DNA of 64,000 bases from Aedes albopictus. Taxonomy: Eukaryota > Arthropoda > Insecta > Diptera > Culicidae. How positions within the stretch are numbered: position 1 is the stretch's first letter; the number at the start of each line of letters is the position of its first letter. A program made the translations under genes and the position numbers. The DNA lies in contig NC_085138.1 of NCBI RefSeq assembly GCF_035046485.1, forward strand, positions 275,695,694 to 275,759,693, written 5' to 3'. Positions 1-9,964 of the stretch are shown in pieces. The notes under the pieces were generated by a model. The model worked only from the letters and a program-made list of their open reading frames with translations, made no database searches and was not told the origin of the DNA.

Positions 1-91
1 TTCATGTAAGTCTACTGAAAAATTAATTTTCGAACGGTTACTTGACTTTTTCCAGTGAAATTGAAATGAAATTTCCTCTCAGTGTATGATG

Positions 92-1218
92 TAGGATTAG
101 GGTAAGAAATCAAACTTTGAACTAGTCAAATTGTAATCTTAATTTGAACCATTTCGAAATTCATTAAAACGACGTACTTTTTAGGCAAATATTGTCCCGA
201 AAAAGATGTTAAACAGCTTTCCGTAATATAACCTGATAACATGGACTTTAAAAGCATTGAAAAAAAAAAGTTTTTGTCATGGAAAAGAGGCAATTGAAAA
301 ATGACTGTGATTTCACCCGTTTCCCCCAGAGAAAGCACATTTTCGGTACACTCGTACAGCTCATGTTTTGTATCAAACGCAATATGTGAACACGTCAAAT
401 GAAAGCTTATTTATCGTAGAATCGACCAACTGAATAATATACTGCTTTATTTGTCATAAATTTATCAAATTTAAGTAATTTTTACTTGGAGAATGTTATC
501 TTAAGTTGAACCATTTCTAATCTAAATTTGAACTAGTAAACGGGGGCGAGCTTCCAGTGTTGGCCTGCAGACTGCGCTAGTGGTTGTTTTGTTTACTCTT
601 GGGTAATGAAAAATTCCAAATTTAGTTTCCAAGTTCCTGAAGAGTTTAGAACATTCTTAGTTGAAATTCCACTGCCTAATGAAAAATAGTTATGGGAATT
701 AGCAGATCCATATGTTTTTCTATTGTTCAGCACGAAATTGGCTGTTGTGGGACATGCTCGAGCTCATTGGCGGAGCCAGCATTTTCTTTTCTCTTACTCT
801 CCTAAACATGCACGAGAAAGAGAAAGATAGAAGAAGGGGCAGCTTGCCTCGTCTTTCATCCCGCTCTTTCTCGTATATGTTTAGGAGAGTGAGTAAGAAA
901 AAAGAAAAAGCTGGCTTCGCCAATGCTCGAGCTGCTGCCGCCAGTAAGTCAAATTAAGATTAAAATTGGTTCAAATTATGATTACGATGGTTCAAATTAT
1001 GATTAAAATCATTGATGACGAATAATCGAATTTTTCAATGAAATTCGGTGCAAATACAAACTTTTTACCACTTAACAGAAAGCTTATACCCGTGGCTTTC
1101 ATGCACATAAGATTTTGTCGTAGTAAATTATTTCCATGTGGGAGAAAAAATCACTCAAAATTTGCGCTATTTCGGAAAGCCGCAATTTGATTCAACTTTT
1201 GATTACCTACCCTACTAG
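92..1218. mobile_element. TIR element, TA-type, non-coding
   Basis: The left end reads TAGGATTAGGGTAAGAAATC. The right end, reverse-complemented, reads TAGTAGGGTAGGTAATC and continues into AAAAGTTGAATCAAATTG, which resembles the left continuation CAAACTTTGAACTAGTCAAATTG in two blocks. The interior repeats the motif GGTTCAAATTA on both strands (near 140, 490-530 and 950-1000). No transposase frame is visible. The ends are imperfect, so the boundaries are approximate. A smaller foldback at 755-934 lies inside. Confidence 0.45.
755..934. repeat. Foldback (inverted repeat) nested in a TIR element
   Basis: Left arm GCTCGAGCTCATTGGCGGAG pairs with right arm CTTCGCCAATGCTCGAGC. The pairing continues through the TCTCCTAAACAT / ATGTTTAGGAGA blocks to a short central loop near 840. 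The open frames seen here on both strands (712-957 plus, 720-923 minus) are by-products of the symmetry and not genes. Confidence 0.7.
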
Positions 1219-1238
1219 TTTCATGGGTTGATTCCATA

Positions 1239-1603
1239 TAATAGGAGGCAATCAGTGAAGTACTAGATTGAAAGTAGTGAGCTGGATTTTTGTATGGTGA
1301 GATGATCAATTCTCCATTTCTGCAATGAAATGGTGCAAACAGCGTAGGTTATATGATTTATTGGCTAATTTGATGCTATTTGAGCAAAAGTTTGAATAAC
1401 TGTGTTGTTGTATTATTTTTTCCTGCAACTTCAGCAACACAGTTATCCAAACTTTTGCTCAAACAGCATCAAATTAGTCAATACATCATATAACCTACGC
1501 TGTTTGCACCATTTCATTGCAAAAATGTAGAATTGATCATCTCACTATACAAAAATCCAGCTCACTACTTTCAATCTAGTACTTCACTGATTGCCTCCTA
1601 TTA
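1239..1603. mobile_element. MITE family A, copy 1 (complete foldback)
   Basis: The ends are TAATAGGAGGCAATCAGTG and CACTGATTGCCTCCTATTA. The two arms, about 170 bases each, match closely through GAAGTACTAGATTGAAAGTA and TTTGAGCAAAAGTTTG, and meet at a loop near 1415-1435. The outer TA pairs suggest a TA target duplication. Three more copies lie at 8109-8474, 17823-18394 and 21478-21769. There is no coding capacity. Confidence 0.85.
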
Positions 1604-2579
1604 GCGCGCAATGTCTTGATTTCTGCGCGCTGCAAATTAGGGAATCTTTCCAAATGTGGAAAATCGTCGTTTTTCACGCTTTTCTTTCGACAATAGCAGC
1701 CGTTCGTGGGCTTAACCTGCTCAGTTTAAGTTCTAGTTTGCTTGCATTTAACGGAAACCTCCACAATATGATGAAATCGCGTGAAGGCGTTTTGCCCCCG
1801 AAGGGCGTTATGCCCGCAGTTCCCCTACATATAGCTTAATAATCGCAAAAAATATTCCATCGAAAAGTTCCTTTGTCTTCGTTAATAAGGTTCCGTTTTG
1901 CGGTGTGCAATTAATTGCTACAGTTTATGGCACAGCATTCATTAAATAAAAAGAATCAAAAGATGCCCCGATATCGGTGTGGTGTTTCAGATGGAAATTT
2001 TGTAAACGTTCCGTGCTGTCGAAACAGCCCGACGTTCATATGTGGTACAAGTTCGGATACGTGACTCAGATAGCGTATTATAATGAAAGGTGTGAACTGC
2101 TGTTGAATGGTTTAAATTCTTTGTTGTGATTTATTATAAGGTATATTTTAATATCTCACATTTAAACAGGCATCTTTTACTGATCTTCAATGGTTGTTTC
2201 ATACGTTCAATTACTTTGTTAATGCAATCAGTAAAATCTGTCGAATGTCGCGTAGTCCATAAGCAAATGCATAATAAAATGTGTATTACTTGTACTTAAA
2301 ACCTACGTCTTGGATAGAATTTACCATAAACATTTTAAATCTATGTTCGAAATATGAGGTCAGATTTTTCAGATTACGTATGATCCAAATTCGCTCTTCC
2401 GATCAAATGTAACATACTCACAGACAAACAAACGTAACACGAGCTAAATTTAAATGTTAATAGACTACATTTTATAATGAACGTTTAAGATTCATGTAGG
2501 GTGCTTGTACCAGTTAGTTATCGCACTACCTAAGGAAAACTATTTTGAGGAATTCCACGGAGTCATGTCAGTTGATCCT
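1604..2579. other. AT-rich spacer, no gene seen
   Basis: No splice-bounded open frame, RNA gene or repeat partner within the window was recognised. The sequence is AT-rich and stop-dense in all frames. Confidence 0.4.
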
Positions 2580-2589
2580 GAGCGACCAT

Positions 2590-3060
2590 TTCAAAAATAT
2601 CTGTAACTTTTCACAGTTTTTCAATTTCATCTAAATCGCCATTTTTCGATATCAAACCTGCATATTCACTCACGACTAACTTTTCAAAAGGGTGTATGCG
2701 AAAATAGTTCAAAAATATTCTAAAAGCTGTACAGCAAAAACGGATTGTTCGATTGTTATGAATTTTTCAGCAAAGTTAGATAACTAAATGATGATTCCTT
2801 AGAAAATATACACTGTAAAAAATTTCTTTTTTTACTTTAAAAAAATATGATCTTTGTCACAAAAACTCAAATATCTCAAAACCCTATCTTTTTACCAACG
2901 TAAATTTTTTAGGGATAATGGCCCATAATATCAGCTATCTACCGTAAAATTTTGGTGATGGTAAACTGATAAACAAAAAAGTTGTGACATTTCAAACATT
3001 TCACAATTTTTACATTTAGTAACAAAAAAAAAATTTTTTTTCTGTGTAAATTATTTCGAG
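2590..3060. repeat. Long repeat, inverted partner of 5655-6430
   Basis: This segment matches the reverse complement of 5958-6430. Shared blocks include GATATCAAA, ACTAACTTTTCAAAAGGGTG, TTCAGCAAAGTTAGATAACT, CAAATATCTCAAAACCCTAT and GGTGATGGTAAACTGATAAA. The two copies are about 2.6 kb apart in opposite orientation. The family is unnamed to me and has no coding potential. Confidence 0.7.
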
Positions 3061-3137
3061 AATTATATTTTGATGCTGATTTTATTGTAAAGGCTATTGC
3101 CTGAATTAAACAAGTTATTTTCATGATTATTCATAAT

Positions 3138-3593
3138 TACTATACTGCCCATAACTGCATAACAGTCACATTCGACAATAGTAGGCATTGCTCAAAATGG
3201 AGTTTAAAGTTTGTAACATGCGCTAGTATGGAGACGATACGAAATTTCAAAAATTTGTCAATAATTTGAAATTCATCCTTTTGCAATGAAATTTTCTACA
3301 GCTCTTCTTGTATGCTGGACGAATAGGTAAAAAAATAATCAGACCAAAATATGATTGATATTACGCTTTGACACCAGTGTGTATTTCCAGTGTGACAGTT
3401 ATGCGGTTACATTCATAAATTTTAGCCAATGAGACAAAACGACTTGGTATTTGTTTCACATTTTGCAGAACAAACTTAAAAAGTTCATTTGGGTGGATGA
3501 AAGTACTGATGATTGGGAGATGATCCCCGGTATTAACTCAATATTGGCAAAAAATGCAAATGTTACAGTTATGCAGTTATGGGCAGTATAGTA
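3138..3593. mobile_element. MITE with ~27-base TIRs
   Basis: The left end is TACTATACTGCCCATAACTG and the right end is CAGTTATGGGCAGTATAGTA, its exact reverse complement. TIR similarity continues inward (CATAACAGT / ACAGTTATG). It is about 456 bases long with no ORF. It sits directly after the repeat at 2590-3060. Confidence 0.75.
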
Positions 3594-4429
3594 TCTATTA
3601 GAACCTTAGGCGCGATCCGGTGTTGTGATCAAAAATATTGAGAGTGTCATACTTTTTATTGTACGTGACTGGTGAAAAAATTCCTTGATAGTGTTGAAAA
3701 GCTGTTGATCATAAGAAAAATGGAATTAAACTTATTTTTAAGACGAAAGCTACATAATAAAAGTTTTATATATACGCGTATACGTCTAGTTGATCTGCAA
3801 AAAAAATTACCTCTTAGAGAACAGACTTTATGATCGGAAGAATGCGAGTAACTTCAACAACAACAAATGCATGAGAGGTACATACCACAGACAAACAGAT
3901 GAAACGCCTAGAACATTTTTTGTGAAATTCCATCGCCCAGTTCACACTACCACCACCTGGTGGAAATGTTTCACAAAACACTGCGTTGTGCAATATCGTC
4001 ATCAGAAGGCGCTAGTGTGAAACGTCAAACGCAAAGAAAAACGATGGGCACTCTTCTGGTTATGAAAGCCACAACCAAGATCGTTATGATCGTTAAAGGC
4101 GTGGTCAATAAAAATTTCGTCAGTGTTACGTTTGTTTGTCTGTATACATACCATGACAATGCTCACGAAAAAGCAAAAAAAAAAATACTACAGCTATGCA
4201 TATTAAAAATTTTATAGTAATTTTTTTCTTCGTCCAAGCAAACAACACCAAACTAGTCAGTTAAAACTAATAAGTGATTTTGTTTATTATAATCTAACGA
4301 ACAACATGAACAGTCGCTTTCTCAAAGGTGTTCAACTCAACGCTCTCTTGTAGACCGTTTGATGAAAAAAAAATGTTCAAAAGAGTTACGAAATCACACC
4401 GAAAGCACCAAAGATAAAACTGAAAGAGA
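3594..4429. other. Spacer, no gene seen
   Basis: Short overlapping frames on both strands at 3790-4217 reflect local symmetry around CCACCACCTGGTGG (about 3950-3965). No conserved domain, splice signals or repeat partner is visible. Confidence 0.4.
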
Positions 4430-4437
4430 CTGGTTAT

Positions 4438-5082
4438 TAGGCCGTCCCTTATTTTGCAAAATTTAGAAATGTTATAATTTCGTTAGTGGAAAATGATCGT
4501 TTTAGCTAAAAAATGATCGTGTCAAAATTTGAAGTCCGTATCTCAAGGCTAAGTGGTCCCTCAAGGGGCCTAAAGTTGTCAAAAATTGTATGGGACCAAA
4601 AAAACATGAAATTTTTTTCGACGAAAAAAATACGCTATTCTACTAAAACCGGTGATTTTAGGACCCTTAAGGGCCAAAAATGTGCTTAGATTTGCGATAT
4701 CTCTACTCGTTTCCAAGATATTGACAAAAAACAACTGAAAAATCAGCATTTTTTACCATTTTTTTTAGATTCTGAAGGAAACTTACCTTATTTTGTTCAA
4801 TAACTCAAAAACGAGTATAGATATCGCAAATCTAAGCACATTTTTGGCCCTTTAGGGTTCTAAAATCACCGGTTTTAGTAGAATAGCGTATTTTTTTGTC
4901 GAAAAAAAATTCATGTTTTTTTGGTCCCATACAATTTTTGACAACTTTAGGCCCCTTGAGGGACCACATAGCCTTGAGATACGGACTTCAAATTTTGACA
5001 CGATCATTTTTTAGCCAAAACGATCATTTTCCACTAACGAACTTATAATATTTCTAAATTTTGCAAAATAAGGGACGGCCTA
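4438..5082. mobile_element. hAT-like foldback MITE (TAGGCCGTCCC family), copy 1
   Basis: The ends are TAGGCCGTCCC and GGGACGGCCTA. They are flanked by an 8-base direct repeat, CTGGTTAT, at 4430-4437 and 5083-5090. The arms are about 290 bases long and near-identical, so the whole element folds into one hairpin with a loop near 4730-4790. The 8-base duplication with the nTnnnnAn pattern is typical of the hAT superfamily; that assignment is inferred because no transposase is present. A second copy lies at 46584-47169. Confidence 0.88.
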
Positions 5083-5274
5083 CTGGTTATGTCCAAATTG
5101 AATACAAATTTACGCATTTGCACGTCCTGCCGTCTAGACTTTGACAAACGAGCCATCTGTATATCATCGGTAAAGCAGGGCGCAGGAAGTTCGAAAACGA
5201 CAATAACTGAGAAATTGCCAGAAGTGCTAAGTGCAGAGAGTCATGCCACTGTACCATCAGCGACATCTGTTTAA

Positions 5275-5389
5275 CCTTTTGGAGCCGATTTGTTTCGCCG
5301 CTGTCGACGCAACCTCGCTGTTGTCGAATACGTTTGTTATGCTCGGTTTCATCGCCGAAGTTATATATGACCCCTCCGGCTCCAAAGGG
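5275..5389. mobile_element. TTAA-flanked MITE (piggyBac-like)
   Basis: The ends are CCTTTTGGAGCCG and CGGCTCCAAAGGG, flanked directly by TTAA at 5271-5274 and 5390-5393. TTAA duplication is the signature of piggyBac transposition. The element is 115 bases long and non-coding. Similar small TTAA elements with other interiors lie at 20012, 53250 and 59321. Confidence 0.7.
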
Positions 5390-5654
5390 TTAAACAATTT
5401 AATCACGCCCCTTTTCAAAAGTGCTTTGAAATATACTTCAACATCTATACCCATTTCAATATTTTTAACGTTGCAAAACACGCTTTCATCATTCATCTTG
5501 AAGAAGAGGGAAACACTTGTCCTCAAATGTAACAGCAAATTTATGAATAAACGACTAATGCGCGGAGGGCGTGATAAAATCGGAGCATTATTGTACATAT
5601 AATATACATAATACATAATAAAAACAGCTTGTTTTACTCACGCAAGGCCATTAA

Positions 5655-6430
5655 CAATAAAATCAGCATCAAACTGCGATTTCCGGCCGAAATAATTTAC
5701 AATAAAAAAAATATTACTAAATGTGAAAATTGTGAAATGTTTGAATTGTCTTATTAGTTTATCATCATCAAATTATTATGGTAGATTGCTAATACAATGG
5801 ACCGTCTTCCCTAAAAAAATTATGTTGGTAAAAAGATAGGGTGAGATATTTGAGTTTTTGTGACAAAAATGATATTTTTTAATGTAAAAAAAAAGATTTT
5901 TTTTCACAGTGTATATTTTCTTAGGAATCACCAATTAGTTATCTAACTTTGCTGAACAATAAAATCAGCATCAAACTGCGATTTCTGACCGAAATAATTT
6001 ACACAGAAAAAAATATTCACCAAATGTGAAAATTGTGAAATGTTTGAAATGTTATAACTTTTTTGTTTATTAGTTTACCATCACCAAATTTTTATGGTAG
6101 ATTGCTAATACAATGGACCGTCTTCCCTAAAAAAAAAGTTGGTAAAAAGATAGGGTTTTGAGATATTTGAGTTTTTGTGACAAAAATGGTGTTTTTTAAT
6201 GTTAAAAAAGATGTTTTTTCACAGTGTATATTTTCTTAGCAATCACCATTTAGTTACCTAACTTTGCTGAAAAATTCATAGCAATCGAACAAACCATTTT
6301 GGCTGTGCAGATTTTTGAATATTTTTGAACCATTTTCACATACACCCTTTTGAAAAGTTAGTCGTGATTCAAAATAAAAATTTGATATCGGAAAATGGCG
6401 ATTTAGATGGAACTGAAAAACTGTGCAAAG
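5655..6430. repeat. Long repeat with internal ~300-base tandem duplication
   Basis: The segment starting AAAATCAGCATCAAACTGCG occurs near 5659 and again near 5961. Each is followed by the same run (GAAATAATTTAC, AATGTGAAAATTGTGAAATG, TTTATGGTAGATTGCTAATA). The second unit continues to the end at GGCGATTTAGATGGAACTG. As a whole the segment is the inverted partner of 2590-3060. Confidence 0.7.
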
Positions 6431-6710
6431 TTTCAGTTCAATGGAAAATCATGAATTAAAAAATTTCCTAAATTTTGATGCTGTTGCTTGGAATCGCTCT
6501 TTTTACAAAAATAAGAAGAAGATCGACGAATGTCATCGACATGTCAAAAGATTGATTAGTTTAAAACTTTACAGGAAAAATATAGAAACGGAACCAAGAC
6601 TACTTCAAGTATTTATTACGGCGTGTGACAATGATAGGAACCCTGTAACAATTATGGGCACATTTGTTAATTTAAGTTCAACTTCGCACTATTTACTTGC
6701 ATAATTGGTA

Positions 6711-8034
6711 CCGTAATCCGGGGTCAAACTGATCACTTTAAAACAACTTTTGCGGATAACATCAGTGCCAATTCAAATATTGCCAAAACAATTCCTGTAA
6801 AACCAGTACCCTGTGGATCTCCATGGAACCATGTGACAGAATTTTGTTCAACAAATTTAAACTTTAAGTTAAAAAAATGGAAATGTCACTTTGGGGCGAA
6901 ATTGATCAGTATACAATTAAGAATCGGTTGGAAAGGAAAATTTCCTTCTCCGCTTGATTTTGCTCTTCTCAAACCTAATAACGCGTTTAAAATCTTACAA
7001 CTAGTGAATTTAATACTTTAAATGTAAAAATAAATTTTGAAATTTCCTCTTAAACGCCTAAAGGTAGGCATTTTAATTTGAAATAAAAGATTTTTATCAC
7101 AATAAATGACTATTTCATCATAAAATGAACTTTTTTATAACTATATCATGCTCTGATTAGCTACATAACTTCCTAAGCAAGGTTCCACAAAAATGTTAAA
7201 CAGAGAATTTACGGGAAGTCCTGTTAGCAATCGATTGTTTAGTAGCAATAATTTCAGCTAAATGAGAAATACATTGCAAATTCCTTAAAAAATAAGGCAA
7301 AACTAACTTTTTTCTAAAAAAAAAATAAAAGTCTACACTTATCTCTAGCAGGGAATGAAATTATCAGCAAATTGAGTCGAAAATTGGCGTTTTCCGAGCA
7401 ACCGAACAATTCAACGATTCTTTTTCCAGCGAGAAATGTTTATCGATCGCTGCTGTTGTCCACGATTAAAGATAGCTGAAAACTGAAAATCGCTCTTGCC
7501 ATTTTCGCTATCCAACTTTATCGCCTTGCCGGTTATCGCGATAATTATCAGGAGGCAAATACAAAAATTGTGCCGCCAACGGGATTCGAACCTAGACCCT
7601 CTACAAAAATGTTTTTTAGCGCGCACCATAACCACACGGCCACACAAGCTGCTCGAGAGATGGCAGAAATTTGACGCCATAAAGCTACCTTTGGTGGCGA
7701 CGGCGGAACGGAAAGGCGAACAAAGAGCAGATAATAAACCAGTCGGCTTTTCATTGCTGGTGATAATCCATTTTCGGCGCTGCGGGTCGAGCGAGAACAC
7801 ATTCTCGGGAGAAATCCGGGTCTGAATTTATCGCACGTCTTTTTTCGCCGATAATGCGTGTGAGCGAGTTTTCTATGATCGCGATCGTGATCGATAATTT
7901 CATTCCCTGAACGAACCAGATGACGTAAAAAGTTTAAGATCATTACGACGCTTAAGAGTTCATAGTATGGAATTACAATGTAGTACCCGAATGATCAATT
8001 TCACCCCGCTGATCAATTTGACCCCGGTTTACGG
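6711..8034. mobile_element. TA-type TIR element with CCGTAA...GGGGTCAAA ends
   Basis: The left end is CCGTAATCCGGGGTCAAACT and the right end is TTTGACCCCGGTTTACGG, each next to TA. The internal motif TGATCAATTT recurs near both ends. A tRNA-like SINE head lies inside at 7553-7660. The open frame at 7411-7800 minus runs through that SINE and is not a gene. A related right half is present at 13876-14204. Confidence 0.7.
7553..7660 (-). mobile_element. tRNA-headed SINE fragment
   Basis: Read on the minus strand it has an A-box-like TGGCCGTGTGGTTATGG and a B box GGTTCGAATCC about 45 bases downstream, as in RNA polymerase III promoters of tRNA-derived SINEs. The cloverleaf is not intact, so I do not call a tRNA gene. 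It lies inside the element at 6711-8034. Confidence 0.55.
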
Positions 8035-8108
8035 TACACTATGACGAAAAAGGGTGCAAGAAAACCGAAAAGTTAAGGAAATGATTTATTTCTATCATAA
8101 TTTGAGCA

Positions 8109-8474
8109 AATAGGACAGATTGGTGAAGTACTAGATTTGTAGTAATGAGCTGAATTTTAGTATGGTGAGAAGGCCAATTCTCCGTTTCTGCAATGAAATG
8201 GTTCAAAAAGCGTGGGTATTATGATTCCTTGCCTAATTTAATACTGTTTGAGCAAAACTTTGAGTAACCGTGTTGTTGTTTTCTCCATTTCTTGCAACAT
8301 AAACAACATAGTTATCCAAAGTTTTGCTCAAACAGCATTAAATTAGACAAAGAATCACAATACCCACGCTTTTTGAACCATATCTTTGCAGAAACAGAGA
8401 ATTGACCTTCTCACCATACAAAAATTCAGCTCATTACTTCAATTCTAGTACTACACCGAACGTGCCCCATTGTG
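8109..8474. mobile_element. MITE family A, copy 2
   Basis: It has the same internal arms as 1239-1603 (GTGAAGTACTAGA, TTTGAGCAAAACTTTG, CATACAAAAATTCAGCTCAT). The outer end is of a different subtype: the right terminus reads CACCGAACGTGCCCCATTG, matching the left terminus of the copy at 21478. The left terminus here is diverged or replaced. Confidence 0.75.
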
Positions 8475-8639
8475 AAGTTTGAATGATTGCAACCATCTTT
8501 TGTGAAAGTGATCTGCTGTTCGCGAATTTTTTTTTTGTTGATTTGCATCAACCAACTATGGCGAATTTGAGGTACTATAGCCACTGAGCCTAGTTGAAAA
8601 CCACATATCAGTAGACGCATTACTTTCGTTGTGATCTGA

Positions 8640-8760
8640 AACCTGGGACTAAGCCTGCATCTCAGCTTATATGAAATCTTCACAGTTATTAACTAAAAGC
8701 TTTCTCTGTAATGAGCATTTTGCATGTGGTATATCGTTATACTGAATACCCACGCCTTTA
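8640..8760 (-). mobile_element. Feilai-type SINE, 3' part
   Basis: Reverse-complemented, it reads ATATACCACATGCAAAATG, then GTTAATAACTGTG, then AAGCTGAGATGCAGGCTTAG and TCCCAG. These match, in order, the body of the full Feilai copy at 8849-9133. The tRNA-like head is missing. Confidence 0.7.
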
Positions 8761-8848
8761 CAGCTGTAGCTATAGGAACCCTTAGATCTCAACCCTTCCA
8801 TTACACTATAAGATATCAGACAGATAAAAATCGAAATCGAAATTATAC

Positions 8849-9133
8849 GGCCCATATAGCCGAGGCGGTAAACGCACGGGTATTTAGCATGACCATGCTG
8901 AGGGTGACGGGTTCGATTCCCGGTCGGTCCAGGATCTTTTCGTAAAGGAAATTTCCTTGACTTCCTTGGGCATAGAGTATCTTCGTGCCTGCCACACGAT
9001 ATACACATGCAAAATGGTCATTGGCAGAGGAAGCACTCAGTTCAAATCTGTGGATTGCTCAATGAACACTAAGCTGAGAAGCAGGCTTTGTCCCAATGAG
9101 GACGTTACGCCAAGAAGAGAGAGAGAGAGACCC
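8849..9133 (+). mobile_element. Feilai SINE, near full length
   Basis: This is a tRNA-derived SINE transcribed by RNA polymerase III and mobilised by LINE machinery. The A box lies in TAGCCGAGGCGG and the B box is GGTTCGATTCC at about 8910. The body has the Feilai-typical blocks TCTTTTCGTAAAGGAAATTT, ATGCAAAATGGTCATTGGCA and GCAGGCTTTGTCCCA, then CGTTACGCCAAGAAGAGAG, and ends in a GA run. Feilai was described from Ae. aegypti, which supports the host call. A minus-strand Feilai piece lies just upstream. Confidence 0.88.
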
Positions 9134-9964
9134 TCACCAAATCTTTTAGTTATATTTTTTGTCGAAAGTAAACATTCCAAACATTAATAAACGCCCAAAG
9201 TTTCAAATCTCAGAAACATATGAAATGCCAAAGTTGGGAATTTACGAAAAATATAACTTTTTGCCGGATAAGCTCGGTTTATCTTAAATCAATTTTAGAC
9301 CATTTTAACATGAGAAACCCCTTAGTTTACAATACATTATTGAAAAGGTTATTAAAAAGCTGTAAGAAATGAAAATAAAACACAAGGTTTCTATACAGAA
9401 CTAAATTATAAAAAAAATCAAAGAAAGGCGTTGAAATATTGAATGATCAGCACCTTATTGTGTGCTAAATTGCGCATATCCTAGTAGTTTTAAAGCATAA
9501 TCTGGGTCTATTCTAGAAAAGTTACGGTGGAAGAGTTTGCGAAGCTTTGGAATCAGGCAATTTAAAAAATAGGGCATTTTAGTGAAATTGCATATTTTTG
9601 CCTTTCTCGTACACCAAAGTGTACCGAAAGGCTATATGTTCACTCAAAAAACGAATTTTCGAAAGAAGGCTCGGAGGGTCAAGTCACATATACCAATCAA
9701 CTCAGTTCGATGAATTGAGATGATGTCTGTTTGTGTGTATGTGTGTATGTATAAAAGGTACAAAAAAGGTCACTCACTTCGGTCAAGGCGTTCCGGAGTT
9801 ATGGCCATTTTAGTGATCCGGACCAGCACCGGTGGAACTGGTCATATATAAAACTGAACCAAGCCCCATCATGCGACACATCAAGCTGCGCCGATTTTTG
9901 TAACCTTTAGCATGGTTGACGAATTTTGTGCGGAAATAAATACTGAAGACCAGAAAATCCCCAA
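9134..9964. other. Spacer with GT-rich stretch leading into the tandem array
   Basis: No gene is visible. 9596-9960 contains CGTACACCAAAGTGTACCGA (a short inverted repeat), a GT-rich run at about 9730-9755, and text running directly into the tandem array at 9965. It may belong to the same repetitive unit as the array. Confidence 0.4.

Noticed and set aside
6423..6704. 93-residue open frame after the inverted repeat
   Set aside because: It starts inside the repeat, shows no domain I recognise, and has no splice or promoter context. A decayed transposase piece is possible but cannot be shown.
7564..7650. tRNA gene on the minus strand
   Set aside because: A and B boxes are present, but the acceptor and anticodon stems do not close. 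It is a SINE head.
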